DNA of 64,000 nucleotides from Microbulbifer sp. A4B17 (lineage in GTDB: Bacteria; Pseudomonadota; Gammaproteobacteria; Pseudomonadales; Cellvibrionaceae). The stretch is from assembly GCF_003076275.1 (NCBI RefSeq), contig NZ_CP029064.1:4506001-4570000 (forward strand), written 5' to 3'. Shown here one piece after another: positions 45,444 to 53,028 of this stretch; within the stretch, counting starts at the first letter, position 1; every line of letters begins with the position of its first letter. The position numbers and the translations under genes were made by a program. The notes under the pieces are model-generated. The model had not been told where the DNA came from, ran no database searches, and worked only from the letters and a program-made list of their open reading frames with translations.

Positions 45444-46502
45444 ATGGCCCAGCATTACGATTTTGCCGTTTTTATCGGTCGATTCCAGCCATTCCATTCC
45501 GGACATCTAAAAGTAGTCCAGTGCGGATTAGCTCAGGCCCAGCACCTGATTATCCTGATTGGCTCCGCCAACCAGCCCCGCAATCCTCGCAACCCCTGGA
45601 CTCATCGCGAACGGGAACAATTTATCAGGAAAAGCTTAAGCGAGAGCGACAACAAGCGCCTGACCTGCCTACCTTTAATGGATGTGCCTTACAATGATGA
45701 ACTGTGGGTACGCAATGTACAAAACTCAGTTAACGGCATAGTGACTGCTCATCACAGCATTCTCCACAAGCCACCCCAAATTGCATTAATCGGGCACCAG
45801 AAAGACCAGAGCGGTTTTTACCTCAACCTCTTCCCCCAGTGGGAATCCCTTGGGGTGGCGAATCACAACGAAATCAGTGCAACCCCCTTTAGGGAGGCAC
45901 TATTTACCGACAGCGCCGATAGCTTGTTGAATTCACTCAGCCAGGAAAAGCAATTGCCAGAGGGCACTGTTGGCGCTTTAAGAGAGTTTGTGGCGACCAA
46001 CTCAGCCTACGGCGAGATACGCGAAGAAATGGCATTTATCCAGCGCTACAGATCCTCCTGGGCCACCGCTCCCTATCCGCCAACTCACGTTACTGTCGAT
46101 GCTGTAGTGGTCCAATCTGGCCATATCCTGCTGATAGAGCGACGAGCTTTTCCCGGGCGGGGTTTATGGGCGCTGCCCGGTGGTTTTGTCGACCCCGGTG
46201 AGCGACTGATCGATGCTTGCCTGCGAGAATTGCGAGAGGAAACACGCCTTAAAGTCCCGACACCAGTGTTGAAAGGATCTATACGCCGGCAGGATGTATT
46301 CGATGAACCCTATCGCTCGGCTCGTGGAAGGACCATAACGCACGCTTATTACATAGAACTGGCTCCCAGCCAACAGCTTCCCAAGGTAAAGGGCGGTGAC
46401 GACGCTCGCCATGCCCGCTGGGTTCCCCTCGCTGATCTGGACCCTCAGCAGCTATTTGAAGACCACTATTTCATCATTCAATCCCTGATTGGCGGCGCCT
46501 AA
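45444..46502 (+). CDS. nadM: Bifunctional NMN adenylyltransferase / Nudix ADP-ribose pyrophosphatase
   Basis: A 352-residue fusion. The N-terminal half (about 1-185) is a NadM-type nucleotidyltransferase that makes NAD from NMN and ATP; GRFQPFHSGH (residues 12-21) contains the HxGH motif and the later NPRNPWTHRERE stretch binds ATP. The C-terminal half (about 205-350) is a Nudix hydrolase with the box GFVDPGERLIDACLRELREE, complete in its catalytic Glu residues, expected to cleave ADP-ribose. The same fusion is known from Synechocystis and Francisella-type proteins. An AAGGAG site lies 9 bases before the ATG. NadV, an ADP-ribosylglycohydrolase and NrtR are encoded next to it. Confidence 0.94.
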   Translation: MAQHYDFAVFIGRFQPFHSGHLKVVQCGLAQAQHLIILIGSANQPRNPRNPWTHREREQFIRKSLSESDNKRLTCLPLMDVPYNDELWVRNVQNSVNGIVTAHHSILHKPPQIALIGHQKDQSGFYLNLFPQWESLGVANHNEISATPFREALFTDSADSLLNSLSQEKQLPEGTVGALREFVATNSAYGEIREEMAFIQRYRSSWATAPYPPTHVTVDAVVVQSGHILLIERRAFPGRGLWALPGGFVDPGERLIDACLRELREETRLKVPTPVLKGSIRRQDVFDEPYRSARGRTITHAYYIELAPSQQLPKVKGGDDARHARWVPLADLDPQQLFEDHYFIIQSLIGGA

Positions 46503-46590
46503 AGCTGGTAGGAGGTAGCCAATTGCCATCTCTTGCACATTCAACAACTCGCATTACCCCCACCAATACCCAAAAAAAATACGCCGACAC

Positions 46591-46648
46591 TTGACAGCTT
46601 AGTATCTAAAAGACACTATTAGTCCTGTTAGTGTCCTTTGGACAATAA
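46591..46648 (+). promoter_or_regulatory. nadV promoter with two NrtR boxes
   Basis: TTGACA (46591-46596) and CACTAT (46614-46619) are 17 bases apart. Box 1, TTAGTATC-TAAAA-GACACTAT, is at 46599-46619 inside the promoter. Box 2, TTAGTGTC-CTTTG-GACAATAA, is at 46628-46648, just downstream of the predicted start of transcription. Centres are 29 bases apart, close to three helical turns. Confidence 0.75.
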
Positions 46649-46707
46649 CTAGCAAGGCCCGCACTGGAGAGACCGGTGCTAACAACTACTCACGGAGGAT
46701 TTCCGCG

Positions 46708-48123
46708 ATGAACCAGTACAACCCAATCCTGAATGTCGACAGCTATAAAACCAGCCACTACCTTCAGTACCCAGAGGGAACCCAGTATGTCAGCAGCTAT
46801 ATCGAGAGCCGGGGCGGCCAGTTCAAAGAAGCTGTTTTCTTTGGCCTACAGGCATTTATCAAGCAGTGCCTGACTACGCCGATCAACGCAGAGCAGATCG
46901 AAGAGGCAGAGGAACTCTGTCTGGCCCATGGCCTGCCATTTAATCGCGAGGGATGGGAATACATTCTCCAGGAGCATCAGGGTTACCTGCCCATTGAGAT
47001 TCAAGCAGTTCCCGAGGGCAGCATTATCCCGACTAGGAATGTCTTAGTCCAAGTAGTCAATACAGACCCTCAGTACTTCTGGCTAACCAGCTATATCGAA
47101 ACCGCCCTGCTGCGCGCAATTTGGTACCCCACCACAGTTGCCACCCAAAGCCGGGAAACCAAAAAGGTCATTCAACGATATTTACTGGAAACTGCTGAGG
47201 GTCTCGACTCACTGCCCTTCAAACTACATGACTTTGGCGCACGCGGTGCTAGCAGCGAAGAGACAGCTGCGATTGGGGGCCTGGCCCACCTGGTAAATTT
47301 CCAAGGCACAGACACCATTGCCGCTGTACTCGCCGGCCGCCGCTACTACGCAGCCCAAATGGCCGGATTTTCAATACCCGCTGCAGAGCACAGCACCATA
47401 ACCAGTTGGGGGCGTGAGCAGGAAGCCAAAGCCTATGAAAATATGCTGACACAATTCAGCGGTGACAATCGTCTGGTCGCCGTAGTGAGTGACAGCTACG
47501 ATCTTTGGAGTGCTATCGAGAATATATGGGGCGGTGAATTAAAAGAGAAGGTAGAAAATAATGGCGGCACCCTGGTAATTCGCCCGGATAGTGGCGATCC
47601 CGTTGACATAGCCACTCAGACTATTGAGCGTTTGATGAGAGTATTCGGAGCGACCATTAATAGTAAAGGTTTCCGAGTACTTCCTGACTTTATTCGGGTG
47701 ATCCAGGGTGACGGGATTTCTCTACACACCATTGAGGGCATCCTCAGCGCAATGAAGGCCAGAAAACAGAGCGCTGAAAATATTAGCTTCGGTATGGGAG
47801 GTGAGCTTTTACAAAAAGTTAACCGGGATACCATGAGGTTCGCCATGAAAGCCAGCGCGGTTCGAGTCGATGGCCTATGGCGGGATGTTTACAAAGACCC
47901 CGCCACCGATAGCGGCAAGCGCTCCAAGAGAGGGCGCTTAGCATTAATAAATCGTACCGACGGTACGCCCTACACTATTCGTGAGCAAGATATTAGCGGC
48001 CGTAATAATTTGCTGAAAACCGTCTACCGCAACGGGAAATTACTTATAGAACAAGACCTGGAAACTATTCGAGAGCGAGCAGTTATTGTTGAGGATAGAG
48101 ATGTATTGGCTGTTGCCAGTTAA
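46708..48123 (+). CDS. nadV: Nicotinamide phosphoribosyltransferase
   Basis: A 471-residue enzyme of the NAMPT/NadV group that joins nicotinamide and phosphoribosyl pyrophosphate to NMN, bypassing deamidation. Diagnostic segments are NPILNVDSYKTSHYLQYPEGT at the N-terminus, HDFGARGASSEETA, IPAAEHSTITSWGRE and LVIRPDSGDPVDI. Length and motifs match NadV rather than nicotinate phosphoribosyltransferase PncB. A GGAGG site lies 9 bases before the ATG. NMN made here is the substrate of the neighbouring NadM-Nudix protein, giving a two-step route from nicotinamide to NAD. Regulated by two NrtR boxes. Confidence 0.94.
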   Translation: MNQYNPILNVDSYKTSHYLQYPEGTQYVSSYIESRGGQFKEAVFFGLQAFIKQCLTTPINAEQIEEAEELCLAHGLPFNREGWEYILQEHQGYLPIEIQAVPEGSIIPTRNVLVQVVNTDPQYFWLTSYIETALLRAIWYPTTVATQSRETKKVIQRYLLETAEGLDSLPFKLHDFGARGASSEETAAIGGLAHLVNFQGTDTIAAVLAGRRYYAAQMAGFSIPAAEHSTITSWGREQEAKAYENMLTQFSGDNRLVAVVSDSYDLWSAIENIWGGELKEKVENNGGTLVIRPDSGDPVDIATQTIERLMRVFGATINSKGFRVLPDFIRVIQGDGISLHTIEGILSAMKARKQSAENISFGMGGELLQKVNRDTMRFAMKASAVRVDGLWRDVYKDPATDSGKRSKRGRLALINRTDGTPYTIREQDISGRNNLLKTVYRNGKLLIEQDLETIRERAVIVEDRDVLAVAS

Positions 48124-48157
48124 TATTAACTAATCGGTAATCTTTTAGGGGGCTTTG

Positions 48158-48997
48158 ATGTTATTGGAAATTGCAGTTGGAGATGCCTACGGAGCCGGAT
48201 TTGAGTTTTGTAGCCGTGAGATTATTAACAATAGCAATCATGCTAACGGGTATATCTCTCATCCCCTTGGCATCAAACCCGGTTGTTATACCGACGATAC
48301 TCAGATGAGCTTGGCTATTGCTGAGCTCCTTCTTGAGAATTCGAATCCCCAAGAGTCGGACTTTGCACAAGCTTTTATCCACACTTATAAGCGTGATCCT
48401 CGCCTTGGATATGCATCAGGCTTTCAAAGCCTTCTCGATAGCTGTGAAACTGGAAAGGATTTAACTCGCAAGATAAGGCCTCACAGCAAACGTAACGGTG
48501 CTGCAATGCGCTCAGTACCCCTTGGGCTTATTCCCGATATTGATCAACTACTAACAGTGGCTAAATGCCAAGCTAGCGTTACGCACAATACCGAAGAGGG
48601 GATCTTATCTGCTCAAGCAGTTGCCCTAATGGCACATCTATTAATCTACCAAAAATCAGCTCTAATTGAGTTGCCCAAGCTTATTGAGAAAAAGCTCAAC
48701 CTAAAATTAATAGGAAGCTGGTCTGGCAAGGTCAACTGTGATGCCTTAGAAACCTTGGCTGCGGTAAATACAGCACTACAAAGTAATCGAGACTTCCTTG
48801 GACTATTGAAGACCTGTATAGATTTTGGTGGTGATACTGATAGTGTCGCCGCAATTGCCTGCGGGCTTGCAGCACTTACCAGAGAGTACGATTCGGAACT
48901 TCCTTTCAGTTTACTCTCTGGCCTGGAAAATAGTACTTATGGATACCAATACTTGATTGAGCTAGATAAAAAATTAGTTAATAATTTTTTATCTTAA
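48158..48997 (+). CDS. ADP-ribosylglycohydrolase family protein
   Basis: A 279-residue all-helical hydrolase of the DraG/ARH family. The metal-binding signatures are visible: GDAYGAGFEF near the N-terminus, YTDDTQMSLAIAE (TDDT) and DFGGDTDSVAAIACG (GGDTDS). Such enzymes remove ADP-ribose from proteins, nucleic acids or small molecules. It starts 34 bases after nadV and probably shares its transcript, so released ADP-ribose could be recycled by the Nudix domain. Base composition is more AT-rich than that of nadV. The ATG at 48158 has a GGGGG-type site. Confidence 0.9.
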   Translation: MLLEIAVGDAYGAGFEFCSREIINNSNHANGYISHPLGIKPGCYTDDTQMSLAIAELLLENSNPQESDFAQAFIHTYKRDPRLGYASGFQSLLDSCETGKDLTRKIRPHSKRNGAAMRSVPLGLIPDIDQLLTVAKCQASVTHNTEEGILSAQAVALMAHLLIYQKSALIELPKLIEKKLNLKLIGSWSGKVNCDALETLAAVNTALQSNRDFLGLLKTCIDFGGDTDSVAAIACGLAALTREYDSELPFSLLSGLENSTYGYQYLIELDKKLVNNFLS

Positions 48998-49017
48998 GAA
49001 GCTAAACTATTTTTTAG

Positions 49018-49731
49018 TTAAAGCTCTAAATTTCTTATAAATTTATGATCAGCGGAGCTTTCACTCAAACGATAGAGCGCTGCAGGCCGACCTTTTTCGG
49101 AACGTTTTTCACCAGTATCCACTAACAGATTTGCCTGCTCAATTCGCCTGCGAAATGATTTTTTCTGTATTGGTTTTCCAATTATTGCCTCATGTACTTG
49201 CTGCAACTCTGGTAAGGTAAAAGTTTCCGGTAATGCAAATGCAGGCACAATAGTATAGAGCGCTTTTTGGACCAAACGCTCATGGGCACGACTAATAATT
49301 TCCTGATGATCAAAAGCCAGAGATAATTGAGCTATCCGAGTGTAAGGCAACCAGTCCACACTCGACACAGTATCGATTGCACTTGCACAGCATTGGTGGG
49401 CAATCAAGGCTGTATAAGCAACCGTTACCGACCACCCCCGCTTATCCCTGCTGGGCCCCCCAAAAGTATAAAGCTGCTCTAAATAGGGGGGTATAACTGA
49501 TGTCTTTTCTTTTAGCTTTCGGTTAGCTGTCGCCTCCAGACTATTATCTTCGGCTTCAGAGACAAATCCACCTGGCAAAGCCCACTTTCCTTTCTCTGGG
49601 TGAGTAGAACGCTGCACCAAGAGCACCTTGAGTAACCCTTCGTGATAGGTAAATAGAACTGCATCCACAGTAACTAAAGGAGCGTCAAAGTTACGCTTCT
49701 CATAGCGAGCTATATAGTCTTTTTCATTCAT
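49018..49731 (-). CDS. nrtR: NrtR-type transcriptional regulator of NAD metabolism
   Basis: A 237-residue regulator with a Nudix-like N-terminal domain (about 18-150) and a winged helix-turn-helix C-terminal domain (about 160-235), the layout of NrtR. The Nudix box GFVSEAEDNSLEATANRKLKEKT lacks the catalytic Glu pair (REUxEE reads RKLKEK), so it should sense ADP-ribose or a related ligand rather than cut it. It is convergent with the NAD-salvage genes. The ATG at 49731 is assumed; a TTG at 49743 is also possible and neither has a good ribosome binding site. An NrtR-like box lies directly upstream, which suggests self-control. Confidence 0.9.
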   Translation of the reverse strand: MNEKDYIARYEKRNFDAPLVTVDAVLFTYHEGLLKVLLVQRSTHPEKGKWALPGGFVSEAEDNSLEATANRKLKEKTSVIPPYLEQLYTFGGPSRDKRGWSVTVAYTALIAHQCCASAIDTVSSVDWLPYTRIAQLSLAFDHQEIISRAHERLVQKALYTIVPAFALPETFTLPELQQVHEAIIGKPIQKKSFRRRIEQANLLVDTGEKRSEKGRPAALYRLSESSADHKFIRNLEL

Positions 49732-49740
49732 AGGGTGAGA

Positions 49741-49761
49741 CAAGTATCATTTAGACACTTA
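49741..49761 (-). promoter_or_regulatory. NrtR box before nrtR
   Basis: On the minus strand TAAGTGTC-TAAAT-GATACTTG, the same GTGTC-N5-GA(C/T)AC architecture as before nadM and nadV. It ends about 10 bases before the nrtR ATG, where it would overlap the promoter or start of transcription. Confidence 0.6.
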
Positions 49762-49791
49762 GTGTAACTCGAAGGTATTGGTGGGATAAAG

Positions 49792-50148
49792 TTATTTACT
49801 TTCAGATAAATCTGAGCCGTCAATTTCTTCTTGTAGCTTTTCCAAGTCGTCCAGAATTCTCAGGAATTTCTGTCCAAATTCTGTAACGTTATACTCCACA
49901 CGAGGAGGAATCTCTGCATAGCTGATCCGCTCCAGTATCCCGAACTCCATATTTCTACGTAAACATTCATTCAGGACCTTGGTAGTCAAACCCTCAACGT
50001 TGCGAACCATCTCCCCCGGTCGATTTACCCCTCTAGCCAGAAGCTGATAGACCGTAAGGGACCATTTACAGCCATAGATAGTCTCAACCATTCTGGCACT
50101 GCTCATAGGTGGGCGCTTTCGCGTGAGCATATTTTTCTCTATTTTCAT
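49792..50148 (-). CDS. HxlR family transcriptional regulator
   Basis: A 118-residue winged-helix regulator of the HxlR group: the VETIYGCKWSLTVYQLLARGVNRPGEMVRNVEGLTTKVLNECL stretch covers the characteristic first helices and recognition helix, and ILERISYAEIPPRVEYNVTEFGQKF is the wing. Unusually, the HxlR Cys common before KW is kept (CKW), which in YodB-type members senses quinones or oxidants. The start at 50148 (ATG) is preferred to a TTG one codon earlier. It is divergent from an SDR gene with about 110 bases between, its probable target. Confidence 0.88.
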   Translation of the reverse strand: MKIEKNMLTRKRPPMSSARMVETIYGCKWSLTVYQLLARGVNRPGEMVRNVEGLTTKVLNECLRRNMEFGILERISYAEIPPRVEYNVTEFGQKFLRILDDLEKLQEEIDGSDLSESK

Positions 50149-50259
50149 CAATACTTACCAAAAAGTAACTAGTGCACCATTTTGTGCTTACTTTTCAACC
50201 TATCCGGTTCTTTTCTAAACTCCACTCACGTAATGAGCATATCTCAGTGAGGAAATAAT

Positions 50260-51051
50260 ATGAGTGACTCTATTAAAAAACCAGATTCTGCTGAACAAAA
50301 AGAAGTTGCCCTGATCGTTGGTGGTTCCAGTGGCATGGGCCTCGCCACTGCAAAGCTGCTGGTAAAACAGGGAATCCATACAATTATTATTGGCAATAAT
50401 CACAGCAAACTGGAAAAAGCCCTCAATGACTTAATTCAGATGGGTTCTGTAGAAGCACTTCAGGCAGATCTCTATCAACAGGGCGATATCGACAATATTA
50501 TCGAATATATCAAATCCAGCAATCATCATTTCAAATACCTGGTAAATGCCGCTGGATATTTTAATCCCACAGCATTTCTTGAACATACTCGGGTCGACTA
50601 CGACACTTATCTCGACCTCAACCGTGCCACCTTTTTTATTAGCCAGGCCGTAACAAGAAACATGGTAGACAACGGCGGAGGCAGTGTAGTGAATATTGGC
50701 TCCATGTGGGCCAAGCAATCCATAAAGGCGACCCCCTCCTCAGCCTATTCGATGGCCAAAGCCGGTTTACATTCACTCACCCAACATATGGCGATGGAGC
50801 TGGCAGATCACAATATTCGTGTTAATGCAGTATCCCCTGCGGTGGTTAAGACGCCTATTTATGAATCCTTTATCGATCCAGGGGAAATAGACCACGCACT
50901 TGCTTCCTTCGACAGTTTTCACCCTATTGGCAGAGTTGGCACTCCTGAGGATATCGCCAATGTCATCGATTTTCTTTTGAGCAATAAAGCAAGCTGGGTA
51001 ACTGGAGCCATTTGGGATCTTGATGGCGGTGTAATTGCTGGTCGTAACTAA
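50260..51051 (+). CDS. Short-chain dehydrogenase/reductase (SDR)
   Basis: A 263-residue classical SDR. Cofactor loop VGGSSGMG (residues 21-28), NAAG, the Ser in VNIGSMWA and YSMAK (Tyr/Lys) are present; LDGGVIAG is a common C-terminal end. A GAGGAAA site precedes the ATG. The divergent HxlR gene suggests induction by a reactive or quinone-like compound, which the enzyme may reduce. The substrate is unknown. Confidence 0.9.
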   Translation: MSDSIKKPDSAEQKEVALIVGGSSGMGLATAKLLVKQGIHTIIIGNNHSKLEKALNDLIQMGSVEALQADLYQQGDIDNIIEYIKSSNHHFKYLVNAAGYFNPTAFLEHTRVDYDTYLDLNRATFFISQAVTRNMVDNGGGSVVNIGSMWAKQSIKATPSSAYSMAKAGLHSLTQHMAMELADHNIRVNAVSPAVVKTPIYESFIDPGEIDHALASFDSFHPIGRVGTPEDIANVIDFLLSNKASWVTGAIWDLDGGVIAGRN

Positions 51052-51060
51052 ATTATCTCA

Positions 51061-51091
51061 GAGTCCGGATAGCTAGATTCTATCCGGACTC
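51061..51091 (+). terminator. Hairpin after the SDR gene
   Basis: A perfect 12-base GAGTCCGGATAG/CTATCCGGACTC stem with a 7-base loop, 9 bases after the stop codon. Only ATTTC follows, so it is a terminator with a weak T tract. Confidence 0.65.
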
Positions 51092-51179
51092 ATTTCAGGA
51101 AAGAAAAACTATAGACCCAATAAATCAGCCTATTGTTTAGGGTAGTTACTAAATTTTTTCCTAGAGAATGTCGTGATTA

Positions 51180-51665
51180 TTATTTATTGGTTGAGTTTGG
51201 TAAAATTAAATCTACTGGCTTTCGTGAGTTCACATAATCACGAAACTCTGGAGCTACGTATTCAGATCGTAAATCCCATATTCTTTTGAATGGAGTCATC
51301 GATAAGTATGCGGTATATTGCCGAGTCATTGAGTCCCAAATAGTAAAATCCAACCTATTTGCTTTGTATTGAAAATAAGCTTCTTCCCATATTTTAAAAA
51401 AACGGTATACAAAACCGATGATCCTCAATGTATCAGCACTCGATAAGGAGTCAAAGTCCTTCATCGCTCTAGCAAAAATATCTGCCATGGGGCCTTCACA
51501 GATTGCCGCTACTGCTTCTCGATGAGCAATGGATATTTCATGCATAGAAGCAATTTTTGACTCTTTATTCTGAACTCTTATTAAAGCAGCAAGATAGACT
51601 AAGGATGCGACAACCGCGAAGGCGCCAACAAGCTCACCAACGGCACTTAATGTATCCCACAGCAT
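51180..51665 (-). CDS. Hypothetical membrane-anchored protein
   Basis: A 161-residue protein with one N-terminal membrane helix (about residues 8-30, VGELVGAFAVVASLVYLAAL) and a helical cytoplasmic part (about 35-161) with several aromatic residues (FVYRFFKIWEEAYFQYKA). Proteins of this build are widespread as hypotheticals in marine bacteria, to my recollection. No function is known. It stands alone. Confidence 0.7.
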   Translation of the reverse strand: MLWDTLSAVGELVGAFAVVASLVYLAALIRVQNKESKIASMHEISIAHREAVAAICEGPMADIFARAMKDFDSLSSADTLRIIGFVYRFFKIWEEAYFQYKANRLDFTIWDSMTRQYTAYLSMTPFKRIWDLRSEYVAPEFRDYVNSRKPVDLILPNSTNK

Positions 51666-52173
51666 ACTTACAGTTAAACTCCATCGAACAAGCTTGAAAT
51701 TATATAAATTTTAGTGACAACGATTGGTCTTTATGAACTTACAAACGCCCATGCTTCATTATTGAGAAGTATATAAACACTTAACTTGGATCGCTCACCT
51801 ACTCCTTATAGAATATTTGTACAGCTGATACCCTGTAAGAAAATAACGAACAGGTTAATTGAACATCAATTTCATTATTAACATTTAATGAAATTTACGA
51901 ATCAAAGGCATACACCTACACGATCAAATCAACAATATAGACTTTACATAAAAGTGGAAAGATTCCCCGCGTCATTAAAACAACAGAGGCTTGTGATTAG
52001 CAGGCAGAAACTGTTACTAAAGTAATACTAAAATATGAGGAATGAAATCTATACCTCTAGATAATTTCATGGCAATAAACGTAAACCTTGTTTTCATGCC
52101 ATTAAAAAGTCTCTGAACCTAAATAATAAATTGTGGGCAAGATGATACATCCACCTCACCCGACTGTAGCCAT
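51666..52173. other. AT-rich intergenic region
   Basis: About 500 bases without a supported gene or recognisable site. Confidence 0.5.
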
Positions 52174-52944
52174 CTAGCCAAGAATTTTCTTAACATGTCT
52201 CCTAATTTTTCTATGCACATTTCTATCATTTGCAATAGAGCTTAGGAACTCCTTATACTCATTCTTATTAACGGTACCCAGTGCCTTGCAGTACCAAGCG
52301 AGTGTATCGATATGCAGTTTATCTACAGGCTGTCGAACATCCTTCTCTATCGCCTTGTAAAACCATTCCTGAATTGCAACTTCAGCAGTTCCGTCACGCA
52401 CAACTTCCTCTGCGGCAAATCGTTGCATGATCATATCGTTACTATTAAGCAAATTCAGTAACCGCGTGGTATGAAGGCTATTGGTATCTATATGACCATC
52501 CATATTCTGCATCAATGCATTTCGTTTCTGATAGAAACTAAACTTAGTCAGTACATGCTTTGCTCGATTTCTGATCGCACGATTGCCACTTTCACGCATT
52601 ATTTTGCTGATAGTGGATGAATATTTTGTATTTCCAGAAGATGACAGTGTGCGAAGCAAATTTACAATTTGACTAATTACCTGGTCATCACGTTGGGCAA
52701 ACGTCATATTCGCTTGATGTTTCTCCAGGAGAACCTGTTCAACCACATCAAATAAACGCTCATCACTTAAACCTGCTCCTGTAATACGATTAGCGACTTT
52801 AGATAAATCTGAGTTATTTTCACCTTTTAGTTCTGCTACATAGTTATCGACTTCCTGATTAAGCAAAGGCTGAATGTCCTTGGCCAACGCAGTTATAGGG
52901 GATAACAAAATTATAAAAAAGATAAGTATATGATTGGATTTCAT
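52174..52944 (-). CDS. Exported helical (HEAT-like) hypothetical protein
   Basis: A 256-residue protein with a signal peptide (residues 1-21, ending ALA) and an all-helical mature part with repeated helix pairs, such as RAIRNRAKHVLTKFSF and MIMQRFAAEEVVRDGTAEVA, which recall HEAT repeats. It is likely periplasmic and may bind another protein. An AAGGTG site precedes the ATG. No family or partner recognised; it lies downstream of parE, beyond a hairpin. Confidence 0.65.
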   Translation of the reverse strand: MKSNHILIFFIILLSPITALAKDIQPLLNQEVDNYVAELKGENNSDLSKVANRITGAGLSDERLFDVVEQVLLEKHQANMTFAQRDDQVISQIVNLLRTLSSSGNTKYSSTISKIMRESGNRAIRNRAKHVLTKFSFYQKRNALMQNMDGHIDTNSLHTTRLLNLLNSNDMIMQRFAAEEVVRDGTAEVAIQEWFYKAIEKDVRQPVDKLHIDTLAWYCKALGTVNKNEYKEFLSSIANDRNVHRKIRRHVKKILG

Positions 52945-52971
52945 AAAACACCTTCCATAGAGCTTTAAATT

Positions 52972-52995
52972 GTTGCCTCAGAAAACTAAGGCAAC
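52972..52995 (-). terminator. Hairpin downstream of parE
   Basis: A GTTGCCTCAG/CTAAGGCAAC stem (one mismatch) with an AAAA loop, about 35 bases after the parE stop codon. On the minus strand AATTTAAAG follows. Probable end of the parE transcript. Confidence 0.6.
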
Positions 52996-53028
52996 GTAAA
53001 AAAATATAGATATGAGATTAACTAGCGC

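Noticed and set aside
45444..48997. Reading the NAD-salvage genes as a phage-derived counter-defence island
   Set aside because: No phage genes or borders flank them, and the NrtR sites fit a chromosomal regulon; only the chemistry is shared with phage pathways.
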